Below are positions 54,243 to 64,000 of a stretch of 64,000 nucleotides of DNA, piece by piece. The notes beneath the pieces were generated by a model, which saw nothing but the letters and a program-made list of their open reading frames with translations, did no database searches and was not told the DNA's origin. Source of the DNA: Sanguinoderma infundibulare (Eukaryota > Basidiomycota > Agaricomycetes > Polyporales > Polyporaceae); contig JAVLRN010000010.1 in assembly GCA_032821775.1 (NCBI GenBank), positions 1,550,001 to 1,614,000 on the forward strand. Direction: 5' to 3'. Each line of letters starts with the position of its first letter. The first letter of the stretch is position 1. Position numbers and translations under genes: made by a program.

Positions 54243-57200
54243 ATGTCCTCGCGCCCTGGCCCCCGCAGCCAGGAGGGCATGTATGTCCCCTCGTCCTCGC
54301 CCTCCTCCGACCCCCACGATCCCTTCCACCACCCCGTCCAGATGCCCGACGCACATCGCTATTACGACAACGACTCGGACCATCTCGATCGCTATGACAG
54401 ACGCAGAGACACTTACGCCTCAGACGGCAGCCAGGCAGATGACGACAGGTACTATGAGCACGGTCCAGGCTACGACTACAGTATGTTTCCATCACCCCGC
54501 CTATTATCCCGTCCCTCTCATCCCTCGCAGCTCTCCAGGACACCGACTCGGACGCGGACGTCTATGGCCAGAAGTACGTCCCCTCTACGGAGTCTCTCGG
54601 CCCCCCGCGCATGGGCATCTCCGAGTCCTCGACACCAACCTTCGTCGACTCGAACGGCATGCCCGCCGTCCGCGAACCCTATCCCGCATGGAGCTCCGAA
54701 CGCCAGATCCCTCTCTCAAAGGAGGAGATTGAGGACATCTTTCTCGACCTCACTCAGAAGTTCGGCTTCCAGCGCGACTCGATGAGGAACATGGTCAGTT
54801 TCCTTTCCTCTTTGTTGCGCGCCAAGTCGGGCCAAGGGTCGTCCGCCTCGGCTTCCCGGCTGCGCTCTTTGTTTCTCCCCCCTGGCTTCCCTGGTCTTTG
54901 CTCGAGATTACATCTTCCCTGGTCTTTTCTTGCCATTCCGTCTCCTCGCCATGCTTGCTACACGCGACCTACCCGGCGAGGCGCTCCCGGTACTCTCTCG
55001 GACAGCCGTTCTCGCGTTCATACTCTCCGACCTTCCACGCGCGCTCAATCATTTTCCAACGCCCATCATCTCGCGCCCCTTCACCTTCTCCGTGCCTGTG
55101 GCGGTCGAATCTTTGAGAACTTCATGATGTGCGCTGATAGTTTCACCTCGACCTCCGCCATCTCACGCTCAGCTTCTCTCCTGCGCGTGCACTGTCGGCT
55201 CTGCACGCCCGCTAAGTGAAAGGGAAATGATGTCAGCTTCCAGTGACCATTTCTCTCTCATCAATGCGTCTCACCAGGGGTAGTTACCCCGCTTCTAACT
55301 TTCATTCTTCGTCACCGTTTCGAATGCGTGGGCTCCGTGTGGCGTCCAGTTTTCGCGTCTTCGCGCAAAGTTGCGAAGCTTGTTCGCACGCCCGCGGCGA
55401 CTTCAAGTCACAAGCCCAGTGTCCACGCAGGACCACTGACGACGTTCGTCATCGCCCACATATGTAGCACTGTGGTCGCCGTCTTTTGCCGTGCGTGCAG
55501 CTGGTCCCGTAGTCACCTCGCCAGCCGTCAAGGAAGGAGGTGGAGATAGCATCATGCAGAGACCTTACCTTGACGTCTGGCGAGTTCGTGCAGGCCGCTT
55601 TTGCTTCATCCGACAGTCCGGGTGGTCGGAGACAGACGTGCGTTTCGCACTGGGCGCATCTTTGATGACGCGTCTCTCGTGCGGTCTCGGGGCGCGTTCT
55701 CGTCGTGGGCAGCGCGGCGGGCGCGCTTTGTTTTCCACTCACGGCCACTGCTTAGTCTGTCCAGAACTTCTTGTCGCGCTGAGCGTGCGGACTATGCCCT
55801 CATGGTTCGCCGCAAAGAACCAGAGGGGTCTGACGTGGGTGATGGAGAAGTAACCACGAAAGGCAGCAGATGTATGGGTCATGACGCTGCCTTTCTGTCT
55901 GCTGAGTGCGTGTGCAATACGAGACTCGCCTAGACCAGGGCAAGTTGAGGTAGAAGCGGAGAACATTGGCCGCCACCTTGACAGGCACTGACGCCCATCC
56001 CCCAGTTCGACTTTGTGATGCAACTCCTCGACAGTCGCGCGTCTCGAATGTCCCCGAACCAGGCCCTCTTGACGCTCCACGCGGACTACATCGGCGGCCA
56101 GCACGCCAACTACCGCAAATGGTACTTTGCCGCCCAGCTCGATCTCGACGATGCAATCGGTTCGACGCAGAACCCCGGCCTCCAGAGGCTGCGGTCCCAG
56201 AAGCGCAAGTCGAAGGGCCATAAGGCGGCGGAGCGGCAGCTGCACAGCGCGCTCGACCGATGGCGGCAGGCGATGAACAACATGAGCCAGTACGACCGGA
56301 TGCGGCAGATCGCGCTCTACCTCCTCCTCTGGGGCGAGGCGGCCCAGGTGCGGTTCGTGCCCGAGTGTTTGTGCTTCATCTTCAAGTGCGCGGACGACTA
56401 CTACCGGTCTCCCGAGTGCCAGAACCGGATCGAGCCCGTGCCTGAGGGCCTGTATTTGCACGCAGTGGTCAAACCGCTGTACCGGTTCATCCGTGACCAG
56501 GGCTACGAGGTCGTCGACGGCAAGTTCGTGCGAAAGGAGAGGGACCACGACCAGATCATCGGCTACGACGACGTCAACCAGTTGTTCTGGTATCCTGAGG
56601 GTATCGCGCGGATTGTCTTGACTGATAAGGTAGGTTGTCCGTAGCTCCTCGCTCTTACTTACTTTGCTAAGTCTCCTTCGTAGACGCGTCTGGTCGATCT
56701 CCCCCCATCGCAGCGGTTTATGAAGTTCGACCGCATCGACTGGAACCGCGTCTTCTTCAAGACGTACTACGAGAAGCGTTCCTTCGGCCACCTACTCGTC
56801 AACTTCAACCGGATATGGGTCATTCACATATCGATGTACTGGTTTTACACGGCCTACAACTCGCCGACGATCTACAACGGGGAGCAGTCGTCGGCGATGC
56901 GGTGGTCCGCTACCGCCCTTGGCGGCGCCGTCGCTACCATCATTATGATTGCTGCTACACTTGCTGAGTTCTCGTACATCCCCACCACCTGGAACAACAC
57001 TTCGCACCTCACCCGTCGGCTTCTCTTCCTGATCATCACTCTCGCTCTCACCGCTGGTCCTACCTTCTACATCGCTATTGCTGAGTCCAGCTCGCCTGGG
57101 GGCTCGCTGGCCCTCATCCTCGGTATTGTGCAGTTCTTCATCTCGGTCGTTGCCACGCTTCTGTTCGCCGTCCTGCCCTCGGGCCGCATGTTCGGCGACC

Positions 57201-60200
57201 GAGTCGCGGGCAAGTCACGCAAGTACCTCGCGAGCCAGACGTTCACGGCGAGCTACCCGAACCTCAAATCGTCTGCGCGGATGGCGTCCGTCCTGCTCTG
57301 GTTCCTCGTCTTCGGCTGCAAGCTCACGGAGTCGTACTTCTTCCTCACGCTCTCGTTCAAGAATCCGATCCGGGTCATGGTCGGGATGCAGATCCAGGGC
57401 TGCAACGACAAGTACTTTGGCAACGCGCTGTGCAGGAACCAGGCGGCGTTCACACTGACGATCATGTACCTCATGGACCTGGTGCTTTACTTCCTCGACA
57501 CCTTCCTCTGGTGGATCATCTGGAACACAGTGTTCTCGATTGGACGCTCGTTCGCGTTGGGCTTGTCGATCTGGACGCCGTGGAAGGACATCTACACGCG
57601 GCTGCCCAAGCGGATATACTCCAAGATCCTTGCCACCGCGGATATGGAGACGAAGTACAAGCCCAAGGTTTGACCTCGCGTTGGACTAAATTGATGTGAT
57701 CACTCACACGGTCGCATTAGGTTCTTGTATCACAGATCTGGAACGCGATCATCATCTCGATGTACCGCGAGCACCTGCTGTCCATTGAGCACGTCCAGAA
57801 GCTGCTGTACCACCAGGTTGACGCACAGGACGGCCGTCGCAGCCTGCGCGCGCCCGCGTTCTTCATCGCGCAGAGCGACAAGGGCATCCACGGCCAGTTC
57901 TTCACGCCGGGAAGCGAGGCGGAGCGGCGGATCTCGTTCTTCGCGCAGTCCCTGACCACAGCCGTGCCGGAACCGCTGCCTGTGGATGCTATGCCAACGT
58001 TCACCGTGCTGACGCCGCACTACAGCGAGAAGGTGCGTCGTCTTTGGTTCTTGCATCGAAGCATGCCTCTTCGCTTGTTTCGAGTGGACAGGCATCGGAC
58101 TAACGCGACTTCCGTTTCCGGTAGATTCTGCTTTCGCTGCGGGAGATCATCCGCGAGGAGGACCAGAACACGCGCGTGACACTGCTCGAGTACCTCAAGC
58201 AGCTGCACCCGGTCGAGTGGGACAACTTCGTCAAGGACACCAAGATCCTCGCCGAGGAGTCCCAGATGTACAACGGCGCCAGCCCCTTCGGCATGGACGA
58301 GAAGGGCCAGTCCAAGGCAGACGACCTTCCGTTCTACTGCATCGGCTTCAAGTCCGCCGCGCCCGAGTTCACACTCCGCACGCGCATCTGGGCTTCGCTC
58401 CGCGCGCAGACGCTCTACCGGACGGTCTCTGGTATGATGAACTACTCGAAGGCGATCAAGCTCCTGTACCGCGTCGAGAACCCCGAGGTCGTACAGCTCT
58501 TCGGCGGCAACACGGACAAGCTCGAGCGCGAACTGGAGCGCATGGCGCGCCGCAAGTTCAAGTTCGTCGTCTCCATGCAGCGCTACTCCAAGTTCAACCG
58601 TGAGGAGCAGGAGAACGCAGAGTTCTTGCTGCGTGCGTACCCGGACCTCCAGATCGCGTACCTCGAGGAGGAGCCTCCGCGCAAGGAGGGCGGTGATCCC
58701 CGCCTGTTCTCCGCGCTCATCGACGGCCACTCTGAGTTCATCCCTGAGTCTGGTCGCCGGCGCCCCAAGTTCCGCATCGAGCTTCCTGGCAACCCGATTC
58801 TCGGTGACGGCAAGTCGGACAACCAGAACCACGCGATCATCTTCTACCGGGGCGAGTACCTGCAGCTGATCGACGCGAACCAGGACAACTACTTGGAGGA
58901 GTGCCTGAAGATCCGGAACGTGCTCGCCGAGTTCGAGGAGTACGCGGTCTCGAGCCAGAGCCCGTACGCGCAGTGGGGCCACAAGGACTTCAAGAAGTCG
59001 CCCATCGCCATCGTCGGCGCGCGCGAGTACATCTTCTCGGAGAACATCGGCATCCTCGGTGACTTGGCGGCGGGCAAGGAGCAGACGTTTGGCACGCTCG
59101 CCGCGCGGTCGCTCGCGTGGATCGGCGGGAAGCTGCACTATGGCCACCCGGACTTCCTGAACGCGCTGTTCATGACGACCCGCGGCGGGATCTCGAAGGC
59201 GCAGAAGGGCCTGCATCTGAACGAGGATATTTACGCCGGGATGAACGCGTTCGGGCGCGGGGGGCGCATCAAGCACACGGAGTACTACCAGTGCGGGAAG
59301 GGACGTGACCTCGGCTTTGGGACGATCTTGAACTTCCAGACCAAGATCGGGACGGGCATGGGCGAGCAGATGCTCAGCAGGGAGTACTACTACCTCGGGA
59401 CGCAGCTGCCGATCGACAGGTTCTTGACGTTCTACTACGGTCACCCCGGTTTCCACATCAACAACATGCTCGTCATCTTGTCGGTACAGATCTTCATCGT
59501 CACCAGTGAGTCTTTCGTGTTGTTTTCTCATTGCTTCGAAGTGAGATGGGAGGACTGACGGTGTGGCGGCTGTTGACAGTGGTGTTCTTGGGCACGCTGA
59601 ACGGCCAGCTGCAGATCTGCAAGTACACGTCGTCTGGACAGCTCCTGGGCCCGACGGGCTGCTACAACCTCACGCCGGCGTTCCAGTGGATCGATCACTG
59701 CATTATCAGCATCTTCTTGGTGTTCATGATCGCGTACTTGCCTCTCTTCCTTCAGGGTATGTGTTGATTGACTTCGCAGTTGACATGGTGCTCATCTTGT
59801 CCCGACAGAGCTTGTTGAGCGTGGTACCGTCAAGGCTTTGTTCCGTCTCGCGAAGCACTTTGGTTCACTGTCACCCGCGTTCGAGGTGTTCTCGACCCAG
59901 ATCTCGTCGCATTCGATCATCACGAACTTGACGTTTGGTGGGGCGCGGTACATCGCCACCGGCCGTGGTTTCGCGACGACGCGCATCTCGTTCGCGATCC
60001 TCTACTCGCGCTTCGCGGGCCCGAGCATCTACCTCGGCATGCGGACGCTGGTCATGCTCCTCTACGTGACGCTGACGATTTGGACGGGATGGGTGACGTA
60101 CTTCTGGGTGTCGATTCTGGCGCTCTGCGTGTCGCCGTTCTTGTTCAACCCGCACCAGTTCTCGGCGGCGGACTTCATCATCGACTACCGGTACGTGTAT

Positions 60201-61440
60201 GCTGCGTCCGAAGTTCCTTCCTCCTGTGCGCTGACGGGCTTTGCAGAGAGTTCTTGCGCTGGATGAACCGTGGCAACTCGCGCGCGCACGCCAACTCGTG
60301 GATCGGCTACTGCCGCCTCTCGCGCACGATGATCACTGGTTACAAGAAGAAGCGGCTCGGGCACCCCTCGGAGCGTCTCTCCGGCGACGTCCCTCGCGCC
60401 AAGTGGCGGGCCGTGATCTTCTCGGAGATCATCTTCCCGCTCGTCATGGCCGGCCTGTTCATCATCGCGTACATGTTCGTCAAGTCGTTCCCCGACAAGG
60501 ACGGCAAGCAGCCTCCGAGCCCGCTCATCCGTATCGCGATCGTCGCGATCGGACCCTTGGTGTGGAACGCGGGTGTTCTTCTTGTCCTCTTCTTGTTCTC
60601 GCTGTTCTTGGGGCCGATGCTGGACACACCGTTCCCGAAGTTCGGCTCGGTCATGGCGTTCATCGGTCACACGCTTGGTGTGCTCGGCATGGTCGCGTTC
60701 TTCGAGTTCTTCGTAAGTGGTCATCTTTCGCTCACTGTATGCATGCCTTGCTGACCGCCGTTGATGCGTATCACTCAGTGGTTCTTGGAGTTGTGGAACG
60801 TCGCGCACGCCGTGCTCGGTCTCATCACGATCATCTTCATCCAGCGGGCGGTCAACAAGATCCTCATCTCCGTCTTCCTCTCGCGCGAGTTCAAGCACGA
60901 CGAGACGAACCGCGCGTGGTGGACGGGCAAGTGGTACGGCCGCGGGCTCGGCGCGCACGCGATGTCGCAGCCGGCGCGGGAGTTTGTGGTGAAGATCATC
61001 GAGCTGTCGCTCTGGAGCTCGGACTTCCTCATGGGCCACATGTTGATGTTCATCTTGACGCCGCCGATCCTCATCCCGTACATCGACCGGCTTCACTCGA
61101 CGATGCTCTGTGAGTGGCCCCTTGTTGCCCGTTTGACGATGTGAGGATGGGGATGGTGTTGGCTGACACGAGCGCGCACGCATACAGTCTGGTTGCGGCC
61201 GTCGAAACAGATCCGCGCGCCGTTGTACTCTATCAAGCAGAAGCGGCAGCGGCGGTGGATCGTTCTCAAGTACGGGTTCGTGTATATCCTAGGATTCGGT
61301 ATTTTTGGAGCGTTGATCGCTATCCGTGAGTGCCTCTGTTTTTGTTCGTCCTTCCCTCCGTACACTGACTGGTCGGATGTGCAGCGCTCGTATTCCGCCA
61401 ACACCTCACGTTCAACTGCAGCATTTGCCAGGGTATCTGA
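54243..61440 (+). CDS. FKS1: 1,3-beta-glucan synthase catalytic subunit (GT48)
   Basis: Twelve exons: 54243-54480, 54531-54793, 56006-56629, 56684-57667, 57721-58032, 58125-59505, 59580-59756, 59809-60190, 60247-60712, 60779-61109, 61188-61325, 61385-61440. They give 1,783 residues, the usual FKS length. The enzyme polymerises UDP-glucose into wall beta-1,3-glucan at the plasma membrane with a Rho1 regulator. It has a disordered Tyr/Asp-rich N-terminus, the FKS1_dom1 region ([19 protein letters not shown]), a first membrane cluster, and the large cytoplasmic GT48 domain ([43 protein letters not shown] split over motifs; [19 protein letters not shown]; [12 protein letters not shown]). A second membrane cluster follows. 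The echinocandin hot-spot 1 region reads FLTLSFKNP. The 1,212-nt second intron is exceptional. The divergent neighbour is the BTB gene. Confidence 0.95.
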
Positions 61441-62811
61441 TGGACTATAGTAATGACACAGGATCATATCATAGAATACGTCTCTACATTGTATGTCTCA
61501 CGAACCGTTGCCCGCCCACTTGTGTACTATCTGGACGTTTCCCTATACGTGACCCCTCGTCTCGCCGCAGAGATGGACAATTCATTAGTCATGCACGCTC
61601 TAGTTCCCGTTTTCTCCCTTTCCCCTCGACGCTTGCCAGTCCCGACTCGTTCGACTTGTTGGTCCTAGGAGCCCTTGCATATCATATCCTGCAGCCGTCG
61701 CCGCCGCCCCCGGCCCCCGCCGCCGCCCCCTCTACCCTCGTTGACTGAAGCATTTGACGTTGTCTTGGAAGAATTGGATTGACTCGTATTCATACCATTT
61801 ACCTTACCGGTTCCCGTCGACCCGCCCCGCCCCTGCCCTGCCTCTGAATCCGCCGTCTCTTACTATATTGGAGTGCACACGAGTACTTACTGTACGTCGT
61901 CTGCATTCTCTCTCTCTCTTGCACCGCCATACGGAAGATATTCACGACCCCGTTTTTGATGTCTTGCATCGCATTGTAGTCTTCTACCCAAAATCTACCG
62001 ATTGACTCTCTCTCTCTCTCTCTCACACATCTTCTCTCGGAAGGAACAAAAAAAGCTCGTGTGCGGTGTGCCTGTATGCTGGTGAGTTCGCTGTGTGGAT
62101 AGGGGCAATCGCGGTTGAGTCACGTAGGGTAGGCCGTCCACTCACACCTCCGAGTGGCCGACGGCGCGGAAGGACCCTGCACGCTGACTCGTACTCGTAT
62201 GCCGCTATCAGAAAGGTGTACTGTCTCCGCTTGCGGAATGCCTAGACACCGTGGTAGCAAAGGCTCAGGAGGAGCGAAAGGCGCTTACAGCAGTCGCCAG
62301 CTATACTTGAGTACGGTGCGGGCGCCACGCTGCCGATTCATCACGGTAGCAGCCGATCCCCGCCGGTTCCGACGACGTCAAAAAGACGGCCGAGCAAAAG
62401 ACGTCCTTTGACTCGCCCTATGTACTATCTGCCCAGTGAGTATTCTTCCGAAATGATGGGCCTTCTCGTTTCGAAAGGCTTACCGACTCCCGTAGGATTC
62501 GTGTCGATGGACTGCCAGTTTTACCGCTGCCTTATCATTAGAGCGATACAAATGGTCCTTACGATTCGCTTTCCGATCCTCATGGTTCTTGACTGCTGTA
62601 GATCACGGGCGGTGACGACAACTTGCACGGATACCAGACATCTGTTGGAGGCGACGACGTCTTCACGATATCCATGTGGCATCGAAGATGTGAAGTTTTC
62701 CGAGGAGAGATCCACACCGTCACAAAGCTTCATATGAGCAACCGCCGAACCTTGTCCTCCTGCAGGGCCTGTTTCTCCTCCCATCCCGACATCTCCCTGT
62801 CGTCACACGCC
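61441..62811. other. Intergenic with low-complexity tracts
   Basis: Holds the 3' UTR of the glucan synthase gene, a GCC/CCG-rich run near 61694-61730 and a CT run at 62006-62024. Short frames at 62154-62737 have no domain support. Confidence 0.5.
62006..62024 (+). repeat. (CT)n microsatellite
   Basis: Uninterrupted CT dinucleotide run of about 19 bases, with a second shorter TCTCTC run at about 61909-61918. Confidence 0.85.
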
Positions 62812-64000
62812 ATGCGGCGCACACACAGCCTATACGTTCTTTTATTCCTGCTGATATCTTCCGCCTTCGCGTCTCCCCAGTCTCTCGCTGGCATAGGGCT
62901 CCCGCTGGTCTCCCACGCCCTGCCTTCGCTCACGAACACTCGAGGCCCCATCTCGCTGCCCCTCACCCGCAGGTTCAACCATACCGGTGCGCGAAACACC
63001 CTCAAGTTCGACCAGGCCCGTGCCAGAGCCATTCGGGACCGCCACGCAGGGTTTTCAGTGCTCAACAGCGGAGCACAAGTAACGAACGTGGTCGCGGTCA
63101 ATCAGATCGTCTCCTATATCGTCACGGCGAGTAATTGAGTAATTTCCGCTTCTCAACCCGTTGCTCATATTCATCTTACACCAGGTCGCAGTCGGCAACC
63201 CTCCTTGCGAATGTGAGTAACGCTATGTCGCGTTGTCGACTTGGTTGCTTCGCCAACCGTGAAACGTGGTGTCTTGGTTTAGATAATCTCCTGATCGACA
63301 CCGGAAGCTCTAATACCTGGATTGGGGCCGACCGTCTGGCACTCCCTCTCGGATGTCTACCGACTGGGCAGTTAATGGTACGTACTCATTCTCAAATACG
63401 GTAATTGGACGTCATATCCCTTGTGCAGTTCGTCCCTTACGGGAGCGGCGTTTTCTTTGGCAAGTAACAGAGCCTAGTTTCCGTGTCTTTGGCCGCTTAC
63501 AGCATGCGCACAGGATATGAATGGACTGCCCCCGTCACTCTCGCTGAGGGATTGACGATTACGGGTCAATCGATCGGTGTTGCTATCTGCACCGATGGTT
63601 TTAGTGGTATCGATGGTATATTGGGGTAGGGGCACTTCTGTGTGCGCGCATCGCAGGTGATCTTACGAGTCGTTTGCAGCATTGGACCTCAGGGCCTCAC
63701 CGCCGGTGAGTAATATCAAGCTCGGATTGGGCTCGACGGGTCAACTGATCCGCGTGTCTCCACAGGCTCACTGTACCCGAACCGTTCGAAAGCTACGCCA
63801 ACAGTGACAGATACCGCCTACAATGCAGGGTTCCTCACTGACTATGTCATCGGCATCTCATTCCGTCCCTCTGACCTGTCCAGCGACCGGACGGGCGAGT
63901 TGACGTTCGGAGGAGTGAACCCTTCCAAGTTCACGGGCACGCTGAATTACACGTAAGCCCAGCGCATATAGTCAGCTTCGAACGTAATCTAATGCTGTAA
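62812..64000 (+). CDS. Pepsin-family (A1) aspartic protease, 5' part
   Basis: Seven exons fit in phase: 62812-63130, 63192-63212, 63283-63377, 63429-63459, 63514-63625, 63680-63705, 63766-63952. The next intron begins at 63953 and the window ends inside it. A signal peptide (about 1-20) precedes a pro-segment. After it comes YIVTAIGNPPCEYNLL, then the first catalytic aspartate in DTGSSNTW, the flap YGSG, and SIGVAICTDGFSGIDGILGIG. The second catalytic DTG lies beyond the window. These are secreted or vacuolar acid proteases that digest protein or process enzymes; white-rot fungi have many. The fourth intron appears to use a GC donor (GCAAGT). The enzyme cannot be judged complete from this window. 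Confidence 0.85.

Noticed and set aside
55739..56791. 350-codon minus-strand frame over the start of the glucan synthase body
   Set aside because: Antisense shadow; overlaps the conserved FKS1 domain exon and has no motif.
58020..59531. 503-codon open frame on the minus strand
   Set aside because: It is the exact antisense of the best conserved glucan synthase exon in GC-rich DNA; charged, repetitive composition and no family motif.
1..64000. CRISPR arrays, operons, ribosome-binding sites, prophage
   Set aside because: The window is eukaryotic; no regularly spaced repeats of that kind were seen.

Overview
The window is nuclear DNA of a filamentous basidiomycete, most likely an Agaricomycete of the polypore type. 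The order is an inference. The class rests on dense 48-75 nt GT-AG introns, a family-48 beta-1,3-glucan synthase, basidiomycete-style F-box and BTB proteins, multicopy DUF7025-type AAA ATPases, a thaumatin-like protein, a WSC-domain protein and P450s. Exon boundaries below were worked out by hand from splice signals, phase and homology to family motifs; none was tested with transcripts.

Layout. 0.9-2.6 kb: F-box protein. 3.0-5.2 kb: two related terminal-inverted-repeat elements. 5.7-7.8 kb (minus strand): an intact isoprenylcysteine methyltransferase (ICMT) and a broken NOSIP-like gene. 8.8-18.2 kb: a small secreted protein, AAA ATPase copy A (minus strand), a GPI-type thaumatin-like protein and AAA ATPase copy B. 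18.48-27.58 kb: one complete 9.1 kb Ty3/gypsy (chromovirus) LTR retrotransposon with a perfect 5-bp target duplication, near-identical LTRs, nonsense codons in its reading frames and two small ORFs in the env position; a degraded tRNA-Gly-like sequence lies about 190 bp beyond it. 28.3-29.3 kb: MYND-finger protein. 31.0-38.1 kb: a truncated P450 copy, a three-WSC-domain secreted protein and an intact 513-residue P450. 39.3-41.4 kb: AAA ATPase copy C, nearly intronless and carrying an in-frame TAG. 42.0-49.1 kb: full-length ABCC (MRP-type) transporter. 50.7-61.4 kb: a BTB protein and FKS-type glucan synthase, divergently transcribed. 62.8-64.0 kb: 5' part of a pepsin-family aspartic protease, cut by the window edge.

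How the genes work together. There is no sign of operons or of one metabolic cluster. The recurring themes are cell-surface and secreted functions (small secreted protein, thaumatin-like, WSC, glucan synthase, aspartic protease), detoxification and export (P450, ABCC), and duplication followed by decay (three AAA copies, two P450 copies, NOSIP pseudogene, mobile elements). The strongest candidates for something undescribed are the TIR element pair, the accessory ORFs in the retrotransposon, and the diverging AAA ATPase family with one re-coded and one intron-stripped member.
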